From positions 796,985 to 860,984 of the forward strand of contig FJOG01000004.1 in assembly GCA_900073065.1 (NCBI GenBank): a stretch of DNA of 64,000 nt. The letters run 5' to 3'. The DNA comes from Phialocephala subalpina (taxonomy: Eukaryota; Ascomycota; Leotiomycetes; Helotiales; Mollisiaceae). Each line of letters begins with the position of its first letter. Within the stretch, counting starts at the first letter, position 1. The position numbers and the translations under genes were made by a program. The notes beneath the pieces were generated by a model, which had not been told where the DNA came from, searched no databases, and was given only the letters and a program-made list of their open reading frames with translations. Below, piece after piece: positions 31,434 through 44,290 of this stretch.

Positions 31434-34400
31434 ATGTCTGGTTCAGGATATCCCGCCGGTTCTGGTGAGGGCAATGGATTGGATTCACTCTTTGCTCAGC
31501 TTCGATCTCAACAGCAGAGTAAACCCCCAAATCTTGAGTCCAGCTACAACTACTACAACAACAACTCTAACTACTTTGCTCAACCTGCGTCATCTCAACA
31601 GCCTCAAGGCTATCGCCAACCGTCGGTCTCTTCTGCAGCTCCTACACCTCCCGCCCACGGATCGCAACCCCACCACGGTTCTGCAGTCATGAGTCCTGCC
31701 GAAACCCCTCAGTTCCGCGGTACGCCAGCTACAAGTCGACCTTCGAACAACAATGAAGGCGCCTCAAGCCTGCTCAATTTGTTGAAGTTCAGCCAACCAT
31801 CCTCCGCTTCAACAAGCCAGCAAAGCCCTATCGGTCCTCCATCTGCTACTCTTCCTCGTGTAGCTCCTATAGCTTCTGCCAATTTCACAGGTGCTGACCT
31901 GCTAAACCAAGTCGGCATCCTCAACCCGAACCATGAGCGAACCAGATCGGATCTGTTAGCAACCCTTATGGGTCAAAGCCAAGCCAAGCCACAGCAGACT
32001 ACTCCCCAATTCACCAAACCTTCTCAGCCATCATCGACCTTCGCTCCAGCTTCGTCTCCGCCCGAGGAGACCCAAGCCTACCTCCTTCAACTCTTGAATC
32101 AACCAAAGCCACCCCAAACCGACGAACAACCACAAATCAAGCCTACAAAGATCTTGACACCCCCAAGCAAGGCCGTTTCGGAAGATGAGATTGGAGAGGT
32201 CACTCAGGCTTTGGAGGATGCGTCCCTTGAGATGAGCATGATGGGATCGGCAGCTACGGAGGATATTCCTGGTTTTGGCAAGGAGAATGTTCGTGAATCT
32301 ACCCCAAAGACTTCTCAAGGCATGTTCACATACGTCAATCCTTTCGAACAACTTGCCGCTTCTTCTCCACGCAATCGCACACCCAAGAACGCCACCACGG
32401 CCCCTGCTCCCTCTGGCAGCCCAATCTTCCAGATCCTGAAGAATCCCCGTCAAGAGCCAACTTCAGACAATAAGCGCAAGGTTGAGGAGAAGAATTCTTT
32501 CGAAAGCCCGGCTCATTCGAAGCGAAAGATTGAGCAAGCTTCGCAAGCTTCTTCTGATCCACCAACTCCACTTCCTGACGGCCGCACTAAGGTCGAGGCG
32601 TTGATTGGCATTGGTGCGTCAGAAGGCAAGGAGAGTGTCCAAGATGCAATTGGCGAGATCGGAGATCAGGTCGACAAGCAAGTACAGGAGTTGATTGCTC
32701 GTGCTGAGCAAGACGAGAGCCAAGCTACGATTGAGAAGGATCTCCAGGATTTGCTTGCTGCTAGGACTCAGAAGGAGTTCGAGAATACTGCTCAGGTCGC
32801 TGCCAAAGACATCAAGAAGGAGTTAGAGAAAGAGGAGAATAGTGGTGCCCTTGACAGTCTCCCTCCACACGTTGCTGAGGCTGTTAAAGATGTTATCGAC
32901 GACACTGCTCAAGGTCATGTCGCCGATAGCTGGGAGAGCGCGGACAACGAAGACAGCCCCGTCAAGGATGAGGACACAATTGTGAAAGTCTACAACTTTC
33001 CAATGCGACCATGGACCTCTATCACTGTCAAAGAGCATGGAGAACGTCGTCCCAGCTTCAATGAGGATTCATTCGTTGACATCGCCCGTCTCAAGAAGGA
33101 GTTTGACCAGATCGACCGAATTCTTGTCACCGCATCCAACAACTTCATCGTTTATGGCATGTCAAAGAACGGAGGACTTAGGATAATTCGTCAGGATGAT
33201 GGCACCGACACAAAGCTCTTCACTGAGACTCATGACCGCATCTTCAGTGTTGTCGCATCTGCCTCATCTGCCGAGCAGAAGGAGTCAATCATTGGCACTG
33301 GCGTCAGCGGTACAGTCTACTGGGCTCTCATCAAGGATGGTGAGGGTGATCACATCGAGGACTTCAACACTGAGATGAATGGTTTTGCTCTTCCCCCTAT
33401 CCATTCTCAAGAGACCGAGTCTCCAGGAGGTGTCTTGAAGACCAGAGCCCGAAAGAGCGCTGGTCACCCAGACTTCTTCGCTGTTGGCCGAGGAAAGTTT
33501 ATCAACATTATCTGGCCTACCTACATCCTGAAGCACGGCTACGTGAAGAGAGGATCGGGCGACACCATTGTCGACACCGACAGATATCTGGCCAAGCACT
33601 CGCTTCGGGTCAATACCGGAAAGGCAGGAAAGGATTTCACTTTCAGCGAGGATGACACCACCATCGTGTCTCTCGACAAGGCCGGTAGAGTCAAATTCTG
33701 GGATGTTCGCGAGTTGACTGCATCTCACATCCTTGAGAAGCCAAAGGAGTCTCACAACATTGAGATCAAGGATCCTTTGATTACGTTCACCACAACCCCA
33801 GCGAGCGAGAAGTCCTGGCCAACGTCAGTCATGTTCGTAGACAAGCTTCGCCCATATCAGCGAGGCGGTGCATTGCGATATCTCGTGGTCGGAATGAAGC
33901 AAAACCATACGCTTCAGTTGTGGGATCTGGCCCTTAACAAGCCTGTCCAGGAAATCCACCTTCCCCACAGTAAGGAGTCCGACGCCGTCTGCAGTGTTGT
34001 CTACCACGCTGCTACCGGCATGATTGTCGTTGGTCACCCCACCCGCAACTCAATCTACTTCTTGCATCTGTCAGCTCCAAAATACAATCTCCACAAAAAT
34101 ATCAATCAAGCGGAATACATGCAGAGACTTGCCGCCAACGATCCTGAATTCAAGAAGCCGGAGTCGACTGCTGTCATGAGTGGCATGCGCGAATACTCGT
34201 TCGAGAACAAGGGCCAACTCCGAAGTCTCGACATCCTCCAAACTCCCAATTCTGCGAACTCTTCAGCTGAGCCTCCTCGCACTCTATTCGAGTTGTACGT
34301 CATGCATTCAAAAGGTGTTACTTGCCTGAATATCAAGCCAGCCACTCTTGGTTGGACTTCAGATAACAAGGTCATTTACCCCGTCGTCGCAGACAAGACT

Positions 34401-36184
34401 GGTATGGTTTCGATCGATTCCCTCAAGGAGATCCCCGCTGCACCAGTTGCCGAACCCAGCGAGCCACCAACTCAGCCTCCGATGCCGACCCGTATCGTTC
34501 CCCGACCTGCAGCAAAGGAGATCTCCAGCGAACGTCCGAAGAAGTCGAGCCACAACGAGCCTACAGCATCTTCCTCGAAGACTGACGACAAGTCCGAGAA
34601 AAAGGACCCAACACTGTCTAATGGTGGTTTGGCGCCTACCAGTGGTCCTGAAAAGGCTGAGAAGAAAAAGAGAAGAAAGGGAACTCAGAGTTCTGAGCAT
34701 GCTGCTTCGTCTCAAGCTGGTCCTTCTCATCTCGGTCAATCACCTAAGCCTATCATTCTTGATCCTTTATCCAACGTCCGCAACGGAAATCTTGGCAAGG
34801 CAACTGCTGCACCTCCTGCCGAGCCTGCTACTGTCCCAGTTCCTTCCCGCGAGGTCACCGATGCGACACTCAAGGAAATTGAGGCTCGAGTTGGCGCTGA
34901 GGTCAAGAAATTGTTCGGCGATTCTCTCGAATCTCTGTACCGAAACATCAAGGACGACAGACGAAACCAAACTGCTGTTTCGGATGCTAAGCAAGACGCC
35001 TTACTCCGACTTGTGTCGAGCACCCTCAACGACAACATTGAGACTACTCTTGGCCAGATAGTCAACAAGAGCATTCAGCAAGATGTAATTCCAATCATAT
35101 CAAATGCTGTGAATCAACATCTTTCCAGAGAGCTTAAGAACATCCTTCCAGATGTTCTCGGAAAGACCTTGAATCAACCCCAGCTCCTGAAGCTTATCTC
35201 TGAGTCTTTGGCGAAGGGTACGGCCTTCCGCGTTGAGGAGCAAGTTGGCGCTCTTCTTCAAAACTCCATCTTACCCGCCTTCCAGACCATGGCGGTCAAG
35301 CAAGCTCAACAGCTGATTGCCGAGTCTCAACGTCAGGCTGCCGACCAGATCAATGCCATGGAGAGACAACGCCAGGATGACGGTCTCAAGATCGAGCAGC
35401 TTTCGCAACTTGTGACTGGCTTGGGTAATACTATACAACAAATGGCCCAAGCTCAAGCCGAGTTTCAAGGCCAGTTCTTGAAGTTGCAGGCTGCAATGAG
35501 CAGTCGCCAGGGTAGCGGTAGCCAGAACCAGGGAGAAGTTTCTCGCGTTTCCAGGCCTTCAACTTCATTTACTGGCCCCGTTGAGGAGAGGACTGAGGCG
35601 GAAATCGAGTACGATGCCATGTTGGCCAACATCACTGCTGATATGAGCACTGGCAATTACGAGAGCGCGGTCATCAAGTGGTTGCAAACAAAGAGAGAGC
35701 AAGAATTCTTTGTCAACTACTTTATGAAGTTCAACCCAGACTTTACCCGCGAGTTGAGTCCACTGTTAATCCTTTCTCTGGGCGCTACCATCAGCGTTGC
35801 CCTTGACGATCCACACCTCAACACACGTGTTGTATGGTTGGAGACAATCTTGTCGATTTTCCAGGATCATGTCAACAATGGCGTCATTGTAAGCCGTCCC
35901 TAAACCGATGCATTAACTTGATACTAACCAGCTTGTAGGATGACCAAGTTCGCAACCTCCTTCCTAAGATCATGGGCATCTACACTTCACGCATCGAGCA
36001 TCTCTTCATGCGTATCAGTCAAATCGCTGCCAAGGATCCTATTCTGAAGCGACTTTCCCTCATCGTCACTAACGCCAATCGCATCCTGGATACAGCTCGC
36101 CCCTACGATAACAATGAGGAACTCCCAGCTGAGTTGGCTTATCCGCCAGAGCAGATTCCAGGTGGTAGTCGTCGTGGTTTCTGA
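31434..36184 (+). CDS. EDC4/Ge-1-like mRNA decapping scaffold (1566 aa)
   Basis: Exon 1 is 31434-35888 and exon 2 35939-36184. The 50-bp intron has a perfect TACTAAC branch site and the junction is in phase. Residues 1 to about 330 are Gln/Ser/Pro/Asn-rich and disordered, with short DSLFAQLRSQQQ and LLNLLKFSQP motifs that look like partner-binding helices. An acidic helical region follows. From about residue 515 a WD40-like propeller runs to about 980 (YNFPMRPWTSITV, RVKFWDVRELTASHI, HTLQLWDLALNKPVQEI). A Lys/Ser-rich linker with KKKRRKGTQ leads to a long C-terminal helical domain (from about 1140, LKEIEARVGAEVKKLFGDSL). This order matches EDC4, which links Dcp2 and Xrn1 in P-bodies. The C-terminal alpha-solenoid is complete in exon 2. 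Confidence 0.85.
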
Positions 36185-37443
36185 GAGATGCATTGACCGG
36201 TACAACCACATGCTCTTCTCCGCTACATTCACGGCTCACCTGGAGCTACATTTTGGTTTTGAGGTTGCTTGACCTTCTGGTAAACTTGTTTTCCAATTGG
36301 ACACAATCTGATAGACTTCATCCTGGCTCTCGAGGTGCTGAAATGCTCTCGTTGCTAATCGGATTTACTATCACCTTATCCCTTGGGATACACTACTGCC
36401 ATAAAATTTCCTTACATTATTTCCAATTCTCATGCCAGACACGATGTCCCCTTTTTTTTCTACATTGCTGGCGTCGGAGCTCAAAACATGATTCGTCTGT
36501 TTTCGGAACCTTGTGCTGGGCATTTTACGAAGTGAAGCGGGCGTGCCATGGCATTTATGAAGTCACTACTTTCAGGTGGAACGACGGTGATATCACATGA
36601 AGAAGATGATATAGGAGGCATGAACTTTCTTCATGAGATCTTGCGCGGAAAAAAGGCTTTTATATTGGCCGGCGCGGCAAGACATTGTATTCTAGAAAAA
36701 CCGGTAGTAATCAGATTAGTACTGCAAAAGTCGTCCCTTCCTTGACTTTGACACTTGACCTTGAACAGATACATCGAGTGATGTCAAGATGAAAGAGCAT
36801 TGTGATGGAGCTCGCTACTTTTGGAGAGACTTTTCTTTCACCGTTTCGTCCATCGACCAAATATCAACCCATCTCAGCAGTTCTGTGGTTTCCCATTGGC
36901 GTTGGACTATAGGACTATAGGGTAAAGATCTCATGATGGGATAATCTCAGTTTATTTTCCAAGACCAAGTTGAGCGACTTCATTGAGGTAAGATCTTCAA
37001 GAGCATCTCCAATATGCAACCTACCTAGTGCCAGTCTTATTCCCAAGAGTACGAATAAGGGATACTCTTGGGAATAAGATTAACCCAGTGTGAGATTTGA
37101 TTATATTATCTTGAATTTCGAGCAGTCATATCACACTTCAGTCTCTTCGCCAATCGACGGGTGGAGGGAGGCATAAGTTATAATATCTTGAACAGTCACG
37201 CCGCAAACTCTTGTTTCTTGATTGAGCTCTATGTATTCATGCACTTCCAACCCTTCCTAGAGAGCGGGTTCTTGCTTCTTGGAAACCGACCCCGCACTCC
37301 AGGACTAGAATTGTTTGGAGATATCTTCCGGAATTGAAGTTTATAGCTCCCGCCAGTTTCCGAACATTCTCTCGAGATTTCATCAGAAACCCGACAATCA
37401 GAGAGAAGCGCAGCTTCATTCATTCAAAGCATTTGTACTCAGC
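36185..37443. other. Intergenic between EDC4-like gene and exonuclease relic
   Basis: Contains the EDC4-like 3' region and a strong palindrome at 37035-37079. No gene is seen. Confidence 0.4.
37035..37079. repeat. Perfect 17-bp inverted repeat with 11-bp loop
   Basis: TCTTATTCCCAAGAGTA (37035-37051) is mirrored exactly by TACTCTTGGGAATAAGA (37063-37079). It could be a tiny mobile-element relic or a fold-back. Confidence 0.85.
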
Positions 37444-38231
37444 ATGTCGTCCTCTACTCTTGCTGTCAAGCTCATTGACGATGTCGCCACTTTGACAGAT
37501 TTTCTGTCCGTTCTCCTTGCACGACCAACGAACCCTACCTCACTCCCAACCCTCTACCTCGACCTCGAAGGCAAAGAGCTTTCGCGTACTAGAACGATCT
37601 CTCTCCTCACCATCCACCATACACCAACATCAGCAACGTACCTCATCGACATCACCACCCTTTCCGACTCCGCATTCAGCACTCCCGCCCCAACTCCCAA
37701 CACCACGCAGACTCTCAAAAGCATCCTCGAGGAAGTCTCGATCCCGAAAGTCTTCTTCGACGTCCGCAACGACTCCGATGCGCTATTCTCCCACTTCAAG
37801 ATCTCTTTGAAAGGCATCATCGACCTCCAGCTCCTCGAGCTCGGATCCCGCTCCGGTCCTCTCTACCAAAAAAGACACGTCAGTGGACTTACACGATGCA
37901 TCCAGCAAGACGGTAATCTCACAACCCAGCAACAAAAGCAATAGGAAGAAGGCAAGAAGATAGGAAACCCTACGTTCGCTCCCGAGAAAGGAGAAGCTAT
38001 GCGGTGTTCGACGCCAGGCCTTTGAAAGAGGAGATGGTGGTGTATTGTGTGCAGGATGTCACTTTCTTGCCAGCATTGCTTAGTGTCTACACAAGGAAAT
38101 TTGCCAACAGGGGCAAGGCGATGGGAGAGTGGAAGGGGAAGATTGAGAGGGCGATCTTGGAGAGGGTTAGAGATAGTCAGACGGCGGGGTATTAGCCGCA
38201 TGGGAGGCATAAGGCTTTGGGTCCTTGGTGA
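37444..38231 (+). pseudogene. 3'-5' exonuclease (RNase D/DEDD-like) gene with three lesions
   Basis: From the ATG at 37444 the product has the DEDD exonuclease pattern: LPTLYLDLEGKELSR (Asp and Glu), then PKVFFDVRNDSDALFSHF and GIIDLQLLELGSR. The family usually continues as GL..CI...L...K..W...KG...FAPEKGGSY. Here TAG sits where Trp is expected (37942-37944) and TFAPEKG is followed by one missing base (about 37991). The other frame resumes with SYAVFDARPLKEEMVVYCVQ and the last Asp. A third TAG (38193-38195) precedes PHGRHKALGPW. An intron from GTAATC (about 37916) to CGAG (37986) could remove the first two lesions, at the cost of conserved residues. Confidence 0.6.
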
Positions 38232-39280
38232 TGATGCTATCATGAGGGTATGCGTCTGTGAGGTTGGAGAACCGGCAAGAGCTGGAGTGTGATTGATGTT
38301 GATAGAAATCTCTGAATGTTAAATGCGATTTCATAAACGAACTATGAGGAGATTTGGGGCTCCGAATCAAGTGTCATCTAAATTTCAATGCAACATGTCT
38401 ATGATAAGACTTTTCCCCCGCTCATCATCCGCAGATGGACCTCTGTGTTCTCAAAAACGATTGGAAGGGAAATAAAATGCAAATGGAGAGATTTATAGAA
38501 GGCACTTGTCGTCAAGCTGGTGCAAACGCTCCTTCTCGATAAGGGCAGCTCAGCTCAACTCAACTCACCATTCCGACAAATGCTCGATTGAGGAGGAGCA
38601 TACCCGAACACGACTTCCCATTTGGCACAAATCGATTCGATTGAAGTCAATCTCGATGAGCTCTGTGGCTTCGTTCTACAACCCACGGAGAGGAAAGGTC
38701 CCTTGGCTGCAAAGAAGTCACGGCTTGGTGCAAGTTTCCAACTCGGCATTTATGACTTCTTCTCCAAGTTACCCGCACCTTCTATTAACGATTCAAGTTC
38801 ACAACAATATTTCTTATCTCTCGTTGCTCTGTACCTTCTTCCCACCTTCTGTGCTCCGTTTCATTCGTAGAGGCCGAAGTGATTTTCGAAATGTTCGTTT
38901 AATCTCTAGACATTGGTGAAGATGATATTCAGCTCATCAAGATCTCCATTCTAGGAATCTATGGAGTCTTCGTTGTCTAGAAATTAGAGAGAGAGTTCGG
39001 AACGCTTCGTTGGCTCTGCATCTTTGACGTTGGTGGTACGTATGGCGATTGAGAACTTCGACATTCGCACCCTCCCTAGAACCAACTGCTTCAAGATGTG
39101 TTTTTTTGTGAAATGGAAGTCTATCATATCATGTTGAAAATCTGGGACATTAGGTACAGTGCCATTAGTCCTGGTGATGTTGGAGCATTCGCTTTTTCCC
39201 TAAAATATGTACAAGAAATTCCCGCTCCACTCGGCCCCGCTCTTTCCTCCTACTCCGCTTCCTCACCAAATTCTATCACC
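38232..39280. other. Intergenic, no supported gene
   Basis: A plus-strand frame at 38622-38870 (DELCGFVLQPTERKGPLAAK) reads like coding, but no family, splice pattern or continuation could be established. Confidence 0.35.
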
Positions 39281-41436
39281 TCAACTCTGCCACGAACTAC
39301 TAACCGTCACAGCAGTAGCACAACTGCTCGGCACAGTATAGGTATGATTCGGATCGGCCTCCCACGTTACCGTCCCATCACTTGCCACATTGATAAACTT
39401 ATACTGAATCACCGTCCCCGCAGCAAAGCTCACAGTTCCAGCCCAAAGAGGGTTCGAGGACGTATATCCACTTGCGGAAAGAGAAACGGCGGAAGCAGTA
39501 TTCCAAGACCCGAGAGCGGCGACAGAACCGGAGATCTCGATTGTTTGGCCGACGACGGTGGTTACGAGTTCGTCGAAGGTTACTGCGACAGAGGTGGCGG
39601 CGGTGCAGGAGGAGGTTGTGGTTGTGGTGGCTTTCGAGGTGGTGGAAGTTGCGGATGTCGTGCTTGCTGAGCCTAGAAGGAGGGGTAAGTGTTTGTTCAA
39701 AGAGAAAAGAGAACAAGTAAAGCGCACTCTAACCTGTGATGGCAGAGCAGATTCCACTTCCTACCAATCCAGCCTTGGGATAGAAGACTCGTGGGAGACC
39801 GCTCGCCATTGCGACAGCGAGGTTTCCGCTCGAATCTGTGGTGTAGGCTGTGCAGCTCATGACTTCGACAAGTGCTTGAGATGCTGTGAAACCTGTCTCC
39901 GCTGAGGTGAGGGTGAGGGTGTAGCTGCTTCCGCTAGAACCGAGGTTGCTGAAGACGCCGATGATTTGGTAGTTCGTGTCTCCTTTTCGCATCGCGATGG
40001 TGCTACTGTCGGAGTAAATGGGGTATGCTTTATACGTGGTGTAGCTAGCGTCTAAGTAGATTGCTTGGTTTCGGATTTGGTTCAAACTGGCAATCCAAGT
40101 GTAGAAAGTGCTTGTCGTTGAGTAACCCGAGAGCCAGATTGCCTCGCGGTTGTATGGCGTGCCACTCCCGCTGTAATGTTGTTCTTGACCTTCATAGACT
40201 GCTCATCGTTAGGTTGAAGATCCATCCATTCGGTGAAAATTGGCACTTACTGATAGGGGATCCATCAGACAGAATCGTGAAAGCAATTGCATTCTTCGCC
40301 AGAGAAACATCTGAAGTGAGAGAAGGAAACCTCGCATTATCATGGTTCTCCAGGAATGCTCCGAGAAGGGTGGTGTCGGAGCAGTCAGACTTCATCGTGT
40401 TGATACCGTTCACTAGGTTGCTGATGCTTCCGCTCGTCGACTGGAAGGCCTGAGTGACCCAAAAGTACTGAGGGTAGTTCAGAACACCACTCATGTAGTT
40501 CTGGTAAGGGCAGACATAGGCGGGGTCGCCGTTGAATACCTCTCCAAGGATGTGAACGCCAGCTGTGAGGGATCATCAGCTTGAATCATAGCAGACAGAT
40601 ATCAAAAGACTTACCAGCGGACTGGAAAGGAGGGAAGAAGGCTTGATCGACTTGCTGAGCACTATCAACCCTCAATCCATCAATCGAATACTCCGACACA
40701 AGATTGGTGATCCAACTCTCCCACACACTCAAAACATCCGAGTCCTCAGTCCTCAAGTCCGGCAACGAGACCGTATTGTCTCCTTCCCAGCAGACTTGGA
40801 TACTAGTAGCATTGTTGTAATCGATCAGACAGAATGAATGGTAGTAAGATTGCTGAGATATGTCAGCGGAATGAAAATTTGATGAGGAGAAGATGAAGGG
40901 AGAGAAGTACTGAGTTGAAAGGATTAAAGACGGAATAGTCAACACAAGTGCCACACCCAAGATACCCCATGTGATTTGTCACAACATCAACCATCAAGTA
41001 CATCCCTCTCGCATGCAGCGCAGCAGACAGAGCAACGAGATCGGATGAGGTGCCGAAATTGCTGTTGATAGTGTAGATGTCTTGGGCCCAATACCCGTGA
41101 TAGCCTTCGCCGTCTGCGCTGTTGCCGACGAGGTTGGTCACGATGGGTGAGATCCAGATCTAAGATCATCAGTAAGATCTCAAAATTCTGGGTCAGAGGA
41201 CGTACGGCAGTGAAGCCCATCCCTTGGATATAGTCCAAATGGTTGATGATGCCCTGAAATGTTCCTCCGCAGTAGATTCCATCTCCAGTGTTGCAGGTAG
41301 CAGTGGTCGAGCCATCGGTTCGAGCGAAGCGATCAGTGAGGACTTGGTAGATGGACTGAGAGCGCCATTGCGCCGGCGATAGAGCAGACACCGTGCTAGA
41401 GGCAAGAGCCACCAGAGCAGCTGTATTGAATCTCAT
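39281..41436 (-). CDS. Secreted GH13 alpha-amylase with C-terminal CBM20 starch-binding domain (628 aa)
   Basis: Six exons: 41436-41206, 41159-40911, 40852-40615, 40562-40251, 40198-39734 and 39672-39281. All five introns (47-61 bp) are GT-AG and all phases agree. Residues 1-18 are a signal peptide. The GH13 core matches fungal Taka-type amylases: [22 protein letters not shown], nucleophile Asp223 ([10 protein letters not shown]), acid/base Glu247 ([10 protein letters not shown]) and Asp314 (LENHDNARF). [15 protein letters not shown] follows. After a Ser/Thr linker, CBM20 spans about residues 520-628 ([42 protein letters not shown]). It hydrolyses starch outside the cell. Confidence 0.95.
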
Positions 41437-42697
41437 GGTGTTCGTTTCGATGAAGAAGAAGAAGAGTTCTGAAATTGTCAGAGGTCTGAAGCTGTCTGAC
41501 TGACGCGTGAGTTTGGCGCGTGACCTGTTGTTGGAGGCAGCAGTATCTTCACTCTCGCGGACCTACAGATCACCAACGTCCTTCCATCCCATCTTATATC
41601 CTCACTCTTATTCCAGAAATTCTCTAGACTCGGCACAAATGCCATGCACGAAATAAGGCCGCCTCCAGACCCATCATCATCTCTCGCGTCGTCGCATCAA
41701 ATTCTCCGGCGCCTCAGCCCCGATCCAGCACGACCCATCCGCCGCTGCCTCTCTCTATCGGTCAAATTCGCCCTGAAACGACACCCTATGATTGGACGAC
41801 TTGATCTTGCCGTCGGCGAGTGGTGTGCTGTTCCTGCCTTCTCATGATCACCGTGGGTTGTGTCGATCAGCGATGACGGGGCTGGAAAAGCTTGGAGAGA
41901 GATTGGCGGTCGCTTGCCCCTGCTGTTGATGAAATTTCAGGGGCAGAGAGCCCCACGAACCAGTTCCTTCGCTTGCTTTTCAGGGGACTTTTTTGTATCC
42001 CTCTTTCTATTTCAGCCTCGAGAACCACAAATAGGATTCTGTTTCCTCCCTCAAACCCAATCTCATATCAATTCACGACTCGAGGTTCAGACATATTCTC
42101 GGACACTGACTCGGAGCATTCGGCTGTACCCCGCGCGGGGTAGACCTCAATCAAACCTCTGGGTTCATGACAGCGCCAAGATCTTCCTCATAACGTGAAA
42201 GAGTCGGTCCGTATGCACAGAGAGAAGACTTATATAGTTCACGGAGTAAGGTATGAAGTCAGTATAAACTCCACGAACGTGCACTTACCCCGGGCTCCAC
42301 GTTCTCGAAATGTACCCCGCTCCCCGCATTGTGCGGGGACATCATGGTGTTGTGGAGGGGTTCTTGCATGTGTGCCTCGGAGAAGAAGGCCCGAATTTTA
42401 TGCATTGGATGCACGATATGCGTTGTCGATCTGACAGTACCGAACGTCGGCAGGAGAGAGAATCAGATGAAATGGAGAAATATGGGATCTTGTGACTGGA
42501 GAATGACGAGGGCTCCGAAGAGCCTCCGCTGTGGGTTGTCAATGAATGCAGGTACTTGGAGGGGGTCTCTAGGCGGAGAAATAAGCTTCCTCTATTCCAA
42601 GACGCACCTCACCTGTTCTGGTTGGGAGAAAAGAAAGGTTTGCCGAAACAACCGAATAGTTCCTCAAATATCCAGGAAATTCAGGTACATCGACCTC
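41437..42697. other. Intergenic; amylase promoter and GH5 3' region
   Basis: Amylase and GH5 genes are both on the minus strand, so this stretch holds the amylase promoter. I saw no convincing paired CGG element close to the start. No gene is recognised; a 278-codon plus-strand frame (42329-43165) is largely the GH5 shadow. Confidence 0.4.
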
Positions 42698-44290
42698 TCA
42701 GATCCCAACAGCACCATAGTAATCGGCCAGACCCTTTCGAAACCCCTGCTCCCACTCCCATCCAAATCCAGTAGAGCTCTGCTCATTGTTCGTCTCCAGC
42801 ATCCTTTTCCTAACCCACAAATCAACAAACCCAATCTTGTCACCACCATTCCCACCAGGAACGTGGCCGCTGACTCTAGCAGTGAAGAAAGTCTGAGCAT
42901 CAGTCCAGCCATTCCACCAGCCAGAATCATATCGGAAATGCTCAAAGTGTTGTCCGGGAGCTGCTCCGTTCCAGTAATTCACATGAGCATTGAGAGCCGC
43001 GTCATGAAGACCTTGAGCTGCGCTATTGGCGTTTGCGGCTCTATTGTTGATGTCCGCTGCTGCCAGAGTCATGGCAGCAGGTGCTGTGATGTTCCCATCG
43101 TTGGTCTGCTGCTTGAAACCCCAATCTCCTCCATCCATCCAATCCATTTTGAAAGTCCAGAATGAGGATCCACCAGATCTGCTCTGCCATCTCTGGCTCT
43201 GGACAGTTCCAAATTGCTGCTTGAGGGCATTGAACTGATCCGGTGTCGTCTTGCTCCAGATTACAGGGTCTAGAACACAAGAGTATTCGCCAACGAGTAC
43301 GCATGCTGCTCCACCATTGAACACATTTCCATCTTGACCGTCGAGCTCATTGAGCTCGTTGGGGATGCTGGCAATGATCTGCTGCGGACTCTGCGACTTG
43401 TCAAAGTCCGAGAAGGTATAGTACCTATGAGTGTCGATAATCATCGGATTCAATGCCCCAGAATTCGTCGGATTCATATTTTTCAAGAAAGGTAATGCTG
43501 TTCGAAGATCCCAAGAATCAGAGATGTAAACCGGTAAGTTCTTGTTGACTTGGTTCACTTGCCAACAAGTTGAACCATACCAATCAAACATCCCCTTTCC
43601 AGCTGCCCCAGTCTCGGCTTCATTGCAGAATTGAAGGCCGACGACTCCTGGCATAGTATTTGCTTCATTAGCAATGAATACCAGACATGAAGTCGCGAGG
43701 TTCAAATTGAAGCTGTTTCCCCACAGACTGGCGGTACCGCTGCTAGTCCCGCTGTGGATCTCAGAATTCGCACCTCCAGGGAGGGCATGGAGATCGATCA
43801 AGACACCGATTCCAGCATCGTGACATCTTTGCACAATGTTTCGAACCGCAGCCCATGCATTGACGTAGACTTGAGCAGGAGCACCATCGAAGGCGCTGCC
43901 GCCGCAGTAAGAAGGACCAAGTGTGAACCATCCGATCGGAAGACGGATCATGTTGCAGTGTGCTGTGTTGACGAGCCAAGTCAGATCGTCGTTGCTCAAT
44001 GCATTGTTCCAGTGAGCTTCCCACTTGGAGCGGGTGGCGTCAGGACCGTATGTGTTGAGATTTCTGGATTTCTGTGAGTGTAAGGAAATCCAAATGTTCC
44101 ACGGGCCTAGGGGCAATCGAAAGGGGCTGACCTACGCGTTCACAGCATCGAGCTCACTGTCTCCGTTGATTCCATCGACGTACATGCTTCCGCTCAGCCA
44201 TCTTTCAAGCACAAATATTGATCCAAGATTGGTGCCATGCTGGTATCGATACCTGAAGATATCATCGCTCGCAGGTCGGGAAAGTGCCAT
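42698..44290 (-). CDS. GH5 glycoside hydrolase, intracellular type (506 aa)
   Basis: Exon 1 is 44290-44136 and exon 2 44063-42698. A 72-bp GT-AG intron joins DSELDAVNA to NLNTYGPDATRSKWEAHWNN in phase. The N terminus (DDIFRYRYQHGTNLGSIFVL) has no signal peptide and resembles the yeast YBR056W-type GH5 group rather than the secreted exo-1,3-glucanases. The catalytic pair is Glu200 (LQFCNEAE) and Glu311 (CVLVGEYSC). NMIRLPIGWFTLGP, GVLIDLHALPGGAN and SFWTFKMDWMDGGDWGF are GH5 landmarks. The substrate is probably a beta-glucoside or short beta-glucan; this is an inference. Same strand as the amylase gene, but not an operon. Confidence 0.9.

Noticed and set aside
25381..41436. Starch-utilisation gene cluster (maltase, amylase, GH5)
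   Set aside because: The genes are 12 kb apart with unrelated genes between, and no shared regulatory motif was established.
42329..43165. 278-codon plus-strand open frame
   Set aside because: Most of it lies antisense to the GH5 gene, with no domain motif; a shadow frame.
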